A DNA stretch of 64,000 nt from Macrotrachela quadricornifera. Taxonomy: Eukaryota; Rotifera; Eurotatoria; Philodinida; Philodinidae. Position 1 is the stretch's first letter. Each line of letters starts with the position of its first letter. The stretch spans positions 812,408-876,407 of the forward strand of contig JAJEKB010020935.1 in NCBI GenBank assembly GCA_022393335.1. The letters are read 5' to 3'. Both the position numbers and the translations under genes were made by a program. Below, piece after piece: positions 1 to 11,700 of the stretch. Under the pieces are notes generated by a model. The model did not search any database and had not been told where the DNA came from. It was given only the letters and a program-made list of their open reading frames with translations.

Positions 1-780
1 GATAATTCAATAAATCTATTTGAAAATTTTATAGAACATAGGAAACATTTTTTTTTCACATAACCTAATACACGTTATTCGAATTTTACTCTGTTAGATA
101 GACAATATTTACATATAATTGTGATGGACAGTCTAAATTTCAGACTTTCTATAAATATTTTTTCTTAATGTTTGTAACTGCTACATTTGTGTGTCTATAA
201 TAATATCATTTCCTACCCTATATTCTTATCGATATTATTACCGTTATTTTCTCCATATTCTTATTTTTCTTGACTATTAGTCAAAATTCTTGTATGCCTG
301 AGTTTTCTTTTGATTGTTGTGATTTACTTATAATCTCTGATATACGTCAACAAGATTATTTTTGTTCGTTACTGTTCTGTTATCATTTGAAACTATTAAT
401 AAAAAATTTATTAGTGCAGCTTCTTTTGTACTAAAATGTTAAACTCACACGACTTCTTCAATGTCACTATACTATCTACAAAACATGTAAAATGACGAAG
501 CTCTGACAGATGAGAAATACCAGCGCAGAAAAGAGAGAGGCGAAGAGAGAGAAATGACAAAATATCAATAATAACTTCACATTTTTTTTCTCCTGCTATT
601 CAAATTTAATTGATGAACTGATAAGAAGTATATATAGAATGTCACGAATTACAAACCAATTTTTTTATATGGGACGAGTTCGGATGACAGCGTTTCATAT
701 CCATTAGTTAAATTACATAATAAGCAAATTGTTCAATTAAAGGTATAGTATAATAGGCTACAGTACGACTTGTGATAAGT
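1..780. other. AT-rich non-coding stretch
   Basis: I see no convincing coding sequence here. A purine-rich GAGAGA patch lies near 525-560. The far end could hold further decayed sequence of the NACHT pseudogene, but I could not follow a frame into it. Confidence 0.5.
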
Positions 781-784
781 AATT

Positions 785-1990
785 AATTACCTCCTGTTTT
801 TGAAGGATCATCAAATAATAATTTACTTAGATGTGAATTATCAAAAACAGGTACATCTAGAGGAATTTGAACATAAGTTTCGACAAAAGTTTTCACAATC
901 TGAATGATTTTAGTATGTTGCTCTAAGAGTGAAATTTCATCAAGACCATTGAGTATAACCATAGCTTAACCATATTTAATGTAATCTTGAAGAGCATGTG
1001 TTAATATTTTTTAATATAATCGAATAAAGTTAAAGATGGATAATCATATAATGATTTAGCAAGTTCTCTAATTTGAATAAAAATTGGAATACGAAGAGGA
1101 CCATAATTAGTTGAATGTTGTTCATTAAAAAGAAGCATTGCTGCAGGATGATATACGATATATTGAGCAAAACTTGCCTTTCCATTTCCTGGATTACCCA
1201 AAACAATAATCTAACATTTAGTTTGAATAATATTTTCTTCATTAATATCCTCTTCTTTAGAATTTTGACTTTGGTCAAGTATTGATGTCATGTAAAGAGT
1301 TGATAGTAGTCGTTGCCGTGTACCTTTCAAGATTTCTTTCTCTCCGTATGAACTTAAAAATAAATTACTTTCCAGTCTAATAAGCCATCGTAACAATTTT
1401 ATTCTAATTGAATTTATTCTTCAGAACAGATATGATAGAAAGTTTGAACAACTTTAACAACAGTATCATTACTAAAACTAGTGATAGATATACCTTTATG
1501 AAGTACAATACAACTGCGAAGATAGTATGCAATCGTTTCATTATATTTTTCACGTAAGAGGTAAAGTTGTTGTATGGTATTTTCTGTAGTGCATTGTTCA
1601 ACTTCCTATATTTAGTATTTACACTTTTACTTGGTAATCATAGGTCATATCAGCTTCATATCGAGTGAAATACAAATGAAGTCGAATCAATAAAGACTTA
1701 ACATCTATATAAGTCATTCCATTAAGATTGGTGTCATAATCACTACAACTAGTAGCAATTTCATTGGTAAGTTTTAGGATCTGCATGATATTATCTTGTA
1801 AACGATATTCATCAATTATTGTATGTATATCATTCAATCCACATTGAAGTCGAATTAAACAAGTTATTATAACTTTCAAATGTTCGTGAGATGTTTTAAA
1901 TTTATTGATTCGTTGAATAAGATTACAGTTATTAGCAAAAAAACTTGCACAAAAGTAGTTCTTTTTCTTTAAAAGTTTTTTCTACTATTA
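785..1990 (-). pseudogene. Broken NACHT-type P-loop NTPase gene
   Basis: Read on the minus strand, the stretch gives NACHT-like motifs in order. A Walker A loop (GNPGNGKA, about 1160-1185) is followed by the strand RIPIFIQIRELAK and then, in a shifted frame near 940-975, a Walker B box (AMVILNGLDEI). Upstream protein-like sequence (about 1620-1980 and 1404-1600) continues only if frames are changed. The usual Ser/Thr after the Walker A lysine is Ala. A TAG interrupts the frame at about 1211-1213, just before the P-loop. At least one frameshift separates Walker A from Walker B. A possible splice donor (GGAG then GTAATT) lies at about 790-795. NACHT ATPases are signal-transducing NTPases of STAND type. 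This copy is a non-functional relic; the family call rests on the two Walker motifs and their spacing. Confidence 0.6.
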
Positions 1991-2029
1991 TAAGCGAATA
2001 TCGAGGTCATTTTTTGAGGAATAAACTTC

Positions 2030-2330
2030 ACTTCAGCTTTGTCGTAACACGGTTCATCGGTGGACAAAAACTCCTAATAAAGAATTAAAATGTTTACCTA
2101 AAAATCGTCAAAAAGTTCATATTTGGGGGTGCGATAAGTGTGAAAGGCGTATTGACCTGTCACACATTTCGGTACAATCTTGATGGTTCATATTATGCTT
2201 CTATTCTTGAAGATTACCGTCTTCCTGTTGTCAGACGTAAGTAATAAAAGAAAATAACGTAACATTAATTATTAATGCTTTTGTTTTAGACCAGTTTGGT
2301 TCAAGCTGACGTCTACAACAGCGAAATTTT
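2030..2330 (+). pseudogene. Tc1/mariner-type transposase relic
   Basis: Plus-strand frames give pieces typical of the Tc1/mariner DDE transposase core: VHIWG and AISVKG, then LDGSYYASILEDYRLPVVRR at about 2170-2235. A short GT-AG intron-like stretch (about 2236-2289, GTAAGT to TTTTAG) follows, and then FGSS-stop-RLQQ, which recalls the transposase box before its second aspartate. The pieces lie in different frames with stops, so the element is dead. No terminal repeats were identified. The call depends on recognising the motif order in a decayed sequence. Confidence 0.45.
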
Positions 2331-2334
2331 TATA

Positions 2335-3224
2335 GTTGAAGAATTTCGAAATATTGATACTAGTATTGTAAAAAATTGTGTGATGTCTATGAGAAAAAAA
2401 ATGTTTATCTCTTATTGATTGTGAAGGTGAATGAATAAAATATTGAACTATGATAATATTCGATATTGATCGTTGTAGACTATCAATTCCTATACGAAAC
2501 ATTTGAAGAGGACTTCCAATTAGTTAACGTTTTTCAGGTGAAAAAGCAAAAATGTTGAAATTTTGATTATAATTATTTTTCGTTAGTCCGAGAAAAAGAG
2601 ATGTTTGTCTTATTTTTCTTCTACAAGTGAATAGATCCAATATCAATCATACTGTTGTCCAGTATTCGTTGTGGGCTATCCACCACACTATTAAAAAATT
2701 TGAAAAATATCTATATAGAAAATAATATCTATACAAGGAGTTGTGCAAACATCTGTACAAATATAATTTCGTCGTATGATGTGTTTACAAGAAAATTAGA
2801 GAACACAATAAACATATTGTTTAATTTAATCTTACATGTTACTTTTAATATTCTAGTATTCAAATGAAAATATCCTCAGCAAAGTGAAAAACAGTATGTA
2901 TAAGAAATGCTCTCTATATTTTACTTTTGCTTAATACATTGACTATTGGGGGAACATTGATATGATATGATAGAATACTGTTTTTGCAAAACATGTATTG
3001 TTAAAGGAGAAATATTGATGGTAGTTTGACTAGATATATATATTTGCAAAACCTACTGTTCGAGAGTTTTATATACGTATGTCACAATCAGAAGTACATC
3101 TTGAAATTCAATTCATATAGATATAGATAAATGTATTCTTCACTTTAAATAATTTTATTATTAATATGCATTAGAGAAGAAAAGGCATTATGTATTTTTT
3201 TCCCTATTAGAAACAGATAATAAA
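2335..3224. other. Intergenic, 3' of the TPR gene
   Basis: The stretch is AT-rich and holds only short chance frames. On the minus strand it would carry the 3' untranslated region of the TPR gene. A TTTATT (minus-strand AATAAA) near 3150 could serve as its polyadenylation signal. Confidence 0.4.
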
Positions 3225-6203
3225 TTATGAGTTTTTCATTGATTCAACTTTAATACGCATTCGTTCATAATAATTCTTATAAATTAATAAATTAGGATGA
3301 TCAGATGGAAGAGATTGACTGGCAATATCAACTGCACGTTGTTCATATTCTAAAGCTCGATTAAAATCTCCAAGACTTACAAATACAGTTGCCATACTAT
3401 TATAAGTAAGTGCAAGATCAGGATGATTAGATGGAAGACTTTTTTCTTGAATTTTTAATGCTTTATTATAATAATCAAGTGCTATTGAATATTCTTTCAT
3501 TGATTGATGACTAACACCCATATTATTATAAACAGCAGCTAATTCAGGATGATTAGAAGGAAGAGCTTTTTGTTGAATTTCAAGTGTTTGTTTATAACAT
3601 TCAAGTGCATCGGAATATTTTTTTAATGTTTGATATATAACACCCATATTATTATATGTAATTATAAATGATGGATGATTAGGTGTAAGAGATTTTTTTT
3701 TAATATCAAGAGATTTTTTATAATATCCAAGTGCTTTTTTATTATTTTCTAATTTTCTTTGAATATCTCCAAGATTATTGTATGTTGAAGCTATAGCTGG
3801 ATGATTAGATTGAAGTGTTTCTTGTTGAAGTTTAAGGGTTTTTTCATAATATTCAAGTGCTTGAGAATATTCACCCATTAATTGATGAAGATGACCCATA
3901 TTATTATAAGAAACTCCAAGTAATGGATGATTAGCAGGAAGTGCTTTTTGTCGAATTTTAATTGCTTTTTGATATAATGAAAGAGCAATTGAATAATTTC
4001 CCATACTTTGATGAGCAACACCAATATTAGTATGTGTTACAGCCATTTCTGGATGATCAGGAGAAAGTGTTTTTTCTTGAATATCAAGTGCTTTTTCACA
4101 AGAAGAAAGTGCTTGAGAATATTCTCCTATTTGTTGATGAATTTCACCAATATTATTATATGTAAATGCTAATGATGGATGATTTGATGGTAAATTTTTT
4201 TGTTTAATATCTAATGATTTTTCTAAATATGCAATAGCATTAGGAAAATCTCCTAATTCACGATAAACTAGACCAATATTATTATAAGTTATACCTAATG
4301 ATGAATCCGTAGGTGAACATTTTTTTAATCGTATATTAAGAGCTTTTTCAAGATTTGTTAATGCAGCTGAAAAATTGCCCATTGCACGATGAAGTTCACC
4401 AATATTATTATATGTTGTAGCTAATTCTTGATGATCAGCAGGTAATGCTTTTCGTTTTATTTCAATTGCTTTTTGATAAAATTCAAGTGCTGTAGAATAT
4501 TCTCCAAGTGATTCATTAGCAAGACCAATATTATTATATGTTCTAGCAAATGATATATGATTAGGTCGAAGAATTTTTTGTTTTATATCTAAAGTTTTTT
4601 GATGACTTGAAAGTGCATTAAAATAATCTCCCATTTGTCGTTGAAGTTCACCTATATTATTATAAGAAACACTAAGTGATCGATGATTTGGTGGTAAATG
4701 TTGTCGACGAATTTCAATTGATTTTTGATAAAATAATAATGCTGATTGATAATCACCAATATTATCATCTAAAACTCCTAATTCATTATAAATTCGTGCC
4801 ATTTTTAATACATCATTATCTGGTATTAAATCAAGTAATGCATAATAAATATCTTTTGCATGATCATAATCATGAATAATTGTCATTAATTGTGCAAGTT
4901 TAAACCAATTTATTGATTCTTTTGTTTCTTCTCGTATTAATTCATTAAGATTTATTATATATTCATCATTAGCATTAGTTAATTTAAGATCTAATTGCCA
5001 TAATCGATTTTCTATTTGTTTTATATCAATTATACGAAATATACTATGCATAGAAAAGAGAATATATTTTTCTTTATCAGAAGAATAACTAATATTTTGT
5101 AATGAAGCATAAGGATTTGATGTATGTTTAGATTCAATTTTCATAGAAAATAATATACCAATTCCATTATTAGATTTTTGAGCATGACGTGCTAATTTTA
5201 ATGATGTTTGATAATCTGAATCTGCCATAATAAAATTATTAAATGTTAAAAGATTACCTTTAATATTTTTCATTTTTTCAAAATCTTCATTTGATATATT
5301 TTGACTTCGATAAACAATAATTGGTAATCGATAAATTTTTAATGTCTCATTTTGTAATTTTTCTAATTGTTGATAAAGATCTTTAATAAAAAATCCCATT
5401 CGTATAATAATTTCAATATCTTGTGTTTGTAATGCACGATTAAGCATTGAATTAATAAAACAATCTCTTGTATACCACCATATAGGTGAATGTTGATGAT
5501 AAGTTTTTTCAAATTCATCTATAATTTTTAATTCATTATTATTTGAAAAATATTGTATACGACAAAATTTTGTTAAATCTTTTATTGATTCATTATCATA
5601 TTTTATTTCAAGTATAATTATTTTAACTAATAACCAATAAATAAATAATTGATTTATTTCTTGTATATCTTTTTTTATATATTTTATTGAAGGAATAATA
5701 CTCATTACAAGTGAATCTTGTTTAAAATGTTTTGTATTACGTTTAAGTGTACTACATATTGTTTCAATTCGCGTAAATATACCTTCAATTTTATTATATT
5801 CTTCATTTGAATATGTTAATTGTTCTCCCTCAGATGAATATATATATATTGAATGAATATGTGACATGGATTTAATACGAGGCCATATTTCATCAAAAAA
5901 TTCACTTGATATAACTAATAAAATCATTTGATTTTTAACTGTTGAAAGATATTTAATACAATCTTTTATATTTGTAAATGTATGAAATGAAATAAATATA
6001 CGTCGAAGACGAGCTAAACAATTTTGATAAATAATATCACCATCATTTATATCAGCATCAAGCCATGTAATAACAAATTTACTGCTAATTATTGTACTTT
6101 GAAGAGTTTGTGGAATTGCAGTAATATTTTCATTTAATAAAGAATTATTAGTTACATCGGCTGGACTAACACGTTTGTTTCGTTTTGATGTTATGATTCC
6201 CAT
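3225..6203 (-). CDS. TPR-repeat protein with ART-like N-terminal half
   Basis: This is an intronless protein of 992 residues. Residues 1-7 (MGIITSK) fit the Met-Gly-x-x-x-Ser-Lys pattern for N-myristoylation, so membrane attachment is plausible. Residues 40-430 resemble an arginine-specific ADP-ribosyltransferase-like module of a type I recall as common in bdelloids. The family's first-motif arginine is at R299 (VYRSQ). The STS motif is replaced by IMADSD (325-330). The catalytic position of the E-x-E motif appears to be Tyr380 (KEKYILFS). Residues 471-980 carry about twelve 42-residue kinesin-light-chain-type TPRs with the YNNIG...ALEYYEKAL...NHPxLA pattern, preceded by one degenerate repeat. 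The TPR array suggests protein binding. If the alignment is right, the enzyme half is probably inactive. The next gene is more than 2.5 kb away, so it is a single-gene unit. Confidence 0.85.
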   Translation of the reverse strand: MGIITSKRNKRVSPADVTNNSLLNENITAIPQTLQSTIISSKFVITWLDADINDGDIIYQNCLARLRRIFISFHTFTNIKDCIKYLSTVKNQMILLVISSEFFDEIWPRIKSMSHIHSIYIYSSEGEQLTYSNEEYNKIEGIFTRIETICSTLKRNTKHFKQDSLVMSIIPSIKYIKKDIQEINQLFIYWLLVKIIILEIKYDNESIKDLTKFCRIQYFSNNNELKIIDEFEKTYHQHSPIWWYTRDCFINSMLNRALQTQDIEIIIRMGFFIKDLYQQLEKLQNETLKIYRLPIIVYRSQNISNEDFEKMKNIKGNLLTFNNFIMADSDYQTSLKLARHAQKSNNGIGILFSMKIESKHTSNPYASLQNISYSSDKEKYILFSMHSIFRIIDIKQIENRLWQLDLKLTNANDEYIINLNELIREETKESINWFKLAQLMTIIHDYDHAKDIYYALLDLIPDNDVLKMARIYNELGVLDDNIGDYQSALLFYQKSIEIRRQHLPPNHRSLSVSYNNIGELQRQMGDYFNALSSHQKTLDIKQKILRPNHISFARTYNNIGLANESLGEYSTALEFYQKAIEIKRKALPADHQELATTYNNIGELHRAMGNFSAALTNLEKALNIRLKKCSPTDSSLGITYNNIGLVYRELGDFPNAIAYLEKSLDIKQKNLPSNHPSLAFTYNNIGEIHQQIGEYSQALSSCEKALDIQEKTLSPDHPEMAVTHTNIGVAHQSMGNYSIALSLYQKAIKIRQKALPANHPLLGVSYNNMGHLHQLMGEYSQALEYYEKTLKLQQETLQSNHPAIASTYNNLGDIQRKLENNKKALGYYKKSLDIKKKSLTPNHPSFIITYNNMGVIYQTLKKYSDALECYKQTLEIQQKALPSNHPELAAVYNNMGVSHQSMKEYSIALDYYNKALKIQEKSLPSNHPDLALTYNSMATVFVSLGDFNRALEYEQRAVDIASQSLPSDHPNLLIYKNYYERMRIKVESMKNS
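3240..4800 (-). repeat. 126-bp coding tandem repeats (TPR array)
   Basis: About twelve consecutive 126-bp units encode the 42-residue TPRs of the overlapping gene. Each unit contains ATTATTATA (the YNNI codons on the minus strand) and a GGATGATTAG-like block (NHP). The units are similar but clearly diverged at the DNA level, so this is an old array and not a fresh expansion. Confidence 0.8.
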
Positions 6204-8773
6204 TGAAATTTATAATAACTATATGTTACTTTATTATCGATAAAATGTGTTGTCAACACATTGTATATATCATTGTTTGTCTCTAATAGAAAGAGAAAAA
6301 AGGAAAAAAATGGAATTAAAATTCTATTAAATACACAAAATGTTTATGGCAATATGCACTTAAATACTGTTGTTGTTTTATATGTTCTCTCTATTTTTTT
6401 TACCTTCAATACATAGTACAATATATTATATTGATTATTTAATTAAATTTTTATTTTAAAAAAAATACTTATTCAAGGAAATTTAATAGAATATAAATGA
6501 ATTTGAGTTCTATTTCTGATCTAATCCTTTGTATGATGCACAAACGTTTACGTACCATAATTTTTCGGTTCAACAATACAACTCATTGAGTTTCATTGTT
6601 TGGCAAAAAATAGTAACTGCTCTTTTCAAGTGTTTATATTGAAATCAATATAGAAACTATTTTCTTTATTTTATTTATGCTCTTTACAGATCGGTAAAAC
6701 AAAGTATTCTGTTCACGAATACAACATTTTATTACTATACTACTTGAGTTATTCGTGTAATTCTTTGATATTAAACTCATTCAATGCAGTTTTTCTTCTG
6801 CATCAGAATAAACAGTTATTTGGTGATGATCATCTCCAATTGGGGCTCGATTGTTATATGCAATATTTATTGCACCACTGAATAAATGAGATTCTCCTCC
6901 ATAAAGAGGAACTCAATGAACACTGTCCAATGGAATTATTTTCCCAATGGAAGCTATGATGTAGATAATCACAATACGCAACCTTTCCTTTCTCTTGAAT
7001 ATCTGTACAAAGAGTACAAAAGCAGTTAAAACTGTGCTGAAAATAATTTCATTGAATAGAGCCTATTGATAGTGATGCTCTTTTAGATCAAAAATTGAGT
7101 TTTTCGTCTTTCAAAAATCTCCTACATAGTTCTTATCACTCCAGTAATACAGAAATAAAATACTGTATTCGTGATCAAAACATTTTATTCTATCGATCAG
7201 GAAGAGCATAAATGGAAAAAACAAATCTTTTTTCGAATGGCAGGAGGTTACTCCAGACACAAAATTCAAAATGACTCTGAAAAAGAATCTCATTTGATCA
7301 GACTATTAAAATTGATATCAATCTTTTGTCGTATGCAGAGTCACGCAGCAGTCTAAATGCAATCATAGTTATTAGGGTTATTCAATGCAGTACCCCACGT
7401 AAGATTGAAAAAGTTTTTGGTAGCATCTTCCGATAAGTTCAAAAGTGTTCTAGATAAAATTCTCAAGTAGACCTCAAAAGGTTGTAGATATTATCTCTAA
7501 GCCATAACATGTTATTTAATTGATAATATTGGAATTCTAATTTTTGTAAAATAATTTGAAACAGATGGAAAAATTATATAGATCGATAGTTTATTCAATC
7601 AAAGATTAGTTAAATTTATGTCCTTATAGCGTTTACATTCTAACCAAAGAATAGAATATATTCTTTTAATTAAAAATAAAAGATATACGTCAATATTCTT
7701 TTCTTAATGGTAAACAAAATCGATATATTTTGACAGGCTTCTATCATGAAAATAGGAAAGCAAATAAGCAAAATCGAGAATTAGTCGATTCATCTCAAAT
7801 TTATGATAGTATGGATTAAAATCACCAACAGTCATGTGAAAAATCCTAATGTTCCAATTAGATCCGTTCCAAATATCAATTCAATCATAAATTTGGTGAA
7901 ATTTTGCTCTTTTGAACGATAATCATATATACCACAATTCTTAATCCTTATTCTAATGATAAATAAAAGAAGATAATACAGAGTACTATATTCATCTAAA
8001 TCTTGAAATCGAAATCATTAGTTTACATAAATATCCAAATACATAGAATATATTTACCAGTTTTTGTAAACTTACTTCGTCATCTACCTAGATTTTTTTC
8101 ATAGGAATGATGAATACAGAACAAATAACACAAACATCATGCGATCGTTCTGCTTTATAATATCAAACGAAGAATGGTGAGTAACCATTAAAGTGTAGAT
8201 AAACACATTATTATATGATGACAAATAGCAAAACTTTAAAAAAACAAATATTCATTCGTTTAAGAAACATGTTAACGATAAGAACAGAATAAAAGAAAAA
8301 CGAATTCCTTATTGCTTTTGTTGTGAACCTATAAAGTGCAAATAGAATTGATAATGAACGTCTATATATATATATATATCAGGAGAATGGTATTTGAAAA
8401 AAATCCAAGATTCTGTCTATCTGATTCTTGTCATATCTACAAGATCTTATTAATCAGGGAAGAATTTTGGTTATTTTTTCTGCAAAATAAGAATCTAGAA
8501 AGAATAGAGCCAAGAACGTTGATTTATGAACTGATGAAAATTATTGTGAATATAATAACAGATGTATGATAAAAATCATGAATTTATTCGGATATACGTC
8601 AAAGTTATATATCAGTAACTAAAATGCGACATACATAAAGGAACTAACAAGATTGATTGTTTATTATTTATTTATAAATATTAACACTTTTTAAAAGAAA
8701 AAAAAAAAATTAATAAAATATATAAAAAAAACTTGATAATCATTTTTTAAAAAATTATATAACAAAAAGAAAA
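6204..8773. other. Long intergenic region with one coding-like remnant
   Basis: The stretch is AT-rich with no gene I can support. On the minus strand at about 6790-6935 a frame reads LYGGESHLFSGAINIAYNN and continues with a non-random composition, but stops flank it and I do not recognise the family. Around 6690-6740 and 7140-7200 the phrase ATTCGTGATC/ACAACATTTTATT recurs, hinting at a decayed duplication. A short TA repeat lies near 8365-8380. Confidence 0.4.
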
Positions 8774-11700
8774 ATGTTTGATATAAAAAATCTATTCTAT
8801 TTTATTTTCATACATTTAATTATTGCTACACCTCAAATTAATCTTTATTTAACAAATTGGATTAATGAAAGTGATAATATATTACAACATAATTGTCTAC
8901 GTATTACTACTCGTATTGATAAATCGAATATTAATCGTCAAATAATATCATATTGTATGAGTAAATGGCCATCGAAATTTTATATAAATAATAATAATAA
9001 TAATAATAATAATCTATTTTCAATATTTACTTTTGATGAATTATCAAAACAAAATATAACAAGTGAACAATTATATCATTGGTCAGCATCAATAGATATT
9101 ATTGAAAATTATCAATTTTATTTAAATGAAATATCAATAACAAATGATTCATATATGAAAACAATTATTTATTATAATTGTACATTACCAAAATTTGGTC
9201 CTATGTGTCAATATACATTTAATAATAATTATATAAATGATTTATCTTTAAATGAAATTATTTATAATTTTTATCATAATTATGAATATAAACCAACAAG
9301 TTTAACATGTTATATTTATTTACAATGTAATCGTGGTTCATTTACATCTTGTCTTGATTGGAGTGATATTTGTGATGGAAAAATTGATTGTTATAATAAT
9401 AAAATTGATGAAGAATATTGTTGGCAACTTGAAATAAATGAATGTAATGATAATGAATATCGATGTTATAATGGACAATGTATACCAAAATTATTTTATC
9501 AAGATGATTATAATACTCCGGATTGTCTTGATGGATCTGATGAATATCGAACATATTTTGATAAATATGAAAAATGTAATAAAAATGAACCAATATTTGA
9601 ATGTGAAGATATAACATGTCCTTATTCACCATTAACAAGTTCTTGTGTAAATCAACGTAAAAATTTAATAATCAATACATTATTTTCTATTAAAGATAAA
9701 TCAATATCTGATAAATGTTGGATAGCTTTTAAATGTATTATTTATATGTTAGAATCAAATAATTCCATATGTAATGATCTTTGTAAAAATAATATTTGTA
9801 ATGATATATTACAAAATATTATAGAAGAACAATGTCCAAATATAATATTTATTCCATCTATACCAATTTTATTCAATAATATTTATTTTGCTTATAATAA
9901 AAATGATATTAAATATTTAGCCTATGGAAAATTTTATCCTCCATATATTTGTTCGAATATTTCTGATTATAATGATTTTTTTGTTAATATGTCAAAAATA
10001 ATATTTAATAATATGTTATGTTATCGTTCAGAAAATATTCTACCATCATTTGCATTAAAATGGCCTGTATGGGAAATTGATTATCTATTACCTATATATA
10101 ATGCACTTAGAAAATATAATCAAATTTTTAATTATACTTCGAAAATTTGTAATAGATCGAATATGTATCAATGTATGAATTCATCGAAATGTATTTCAAT
10201 ATATCGTATTATGGATGATATATATGATTGTCCTTATAATGATGATGAATATATTACTATTGTTAATAATATTGAATTAGAACAAATAAAAAAAAATTAT
10301 TTTAAATATCGAATATCAAATAAACATATTGAAACAATTTGGTGTAATAATAAAATTGGACGTGATCTATCGGTATTATTAAATTGTTCGTTTTATCATC
10401 ATATATGTATATCATTACATACAAATCAAATTATGTATTTACCAATAACAAAAATAAATGATAGTTATGTCGATTGTGTTAGTACCACTAACAAATCAAA
10501 TTTATGTGTCAATAGTGAAAATCTTCAAGATAAGTTTTATTGTATGAATGGTATTTCTAAATCATGTATTTCTTTATGTCAACTGTTTGATAATGTAGAT
10601 GATGAGCAATTTTTATTCGATATTTTACATCCTAAACAAAAAAGACAATCATCATTAAAATCAATCGATAATTTAATAATATCTAACCAACAGCAATTAT
10701 ATTGTCATCGTGGTCTTAATTTAAATGTTTGGTTAAATAGTAAAAATAATTTAACAACAATTACATGTCTTTGTCCACCTAGTTTTTATGGTGATCGATG
10801 TCAATATCAAAATCAACGAATTAGTCTTACTATACAATTTCGAACATTATCAAATTCTTGGAATATACCATTTTCTATTATTATTTTACTTATTGATGAT
10901 AGTAATGAAAGAATTATTCATTCATATGAACAATTTACATATATATCTTTACAAGATTGTAAAATAAAATTTAATATTTATTTACTTTATTCAACTCGAC
11001 CAAAAGATCAAACAAAAAATTATTCAATACATATTGATATATATGAAAAAATTTCATTAGATTATCGTGGAAGTTTATTATTTCCAATACATTTTTCATT
11101 TTTACCTGTACATCGTTCAGCTTATCTAATTAATATTCCACAAATAAATAATATTATTGAAACTTGTTTAAATCATCAATGTATTCATGGAAAATGTATA
11201 AAATATTCAAATAATTTACAACATACTACTACTTTTTGTCAATGTAATCATGGATGGTCTGGACAATATTGTCATATTCCATATATTTGTACATGTTCAT
11301 CTGATTCATTATGTATTGGTATTACTGCTAATCAACGATCTATATGTATTTGTCCTATTCATCGATTTGGTTCTCGATGTTTTCTTACACATACAATATG
11401 TCAAAATAATAATAATAATAATAATGCAACATGTCAAAATGGTGGTCAATGTATACCTACTGATGAAGATAGGGAATTTATATGTATTTGTCCAAAAGGT
11501 TTTAATGGAAAACGATGTGAAATAGCTGATAATAGACTTATTTTATCATTTGAAAAAAATATTATTCTATCACAATCTTTACTTATTCATTTCATTGAAA
11601 TTATTTCAAATAATACACCGATTAGAATGACTACATTTATAAAAAATTCTATTAGAAAATATTCAATTACTATTTATTGGTCACAACCATTTCATTTTGT

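Noticed and set aside
3240..4800. Regular 126-bp repeat considered as a satellite or CRISPR-like array
   Set aside because: The period equals 42 codons and encodes TPRs in one open frame; no constant repeat with unique spacers.
9342..9638. Minus-strand frame of 98 residues
   Set aside because: Lies antisense within the LDLa region of the large receptor; a shadow with His/Tyr-biased composition.
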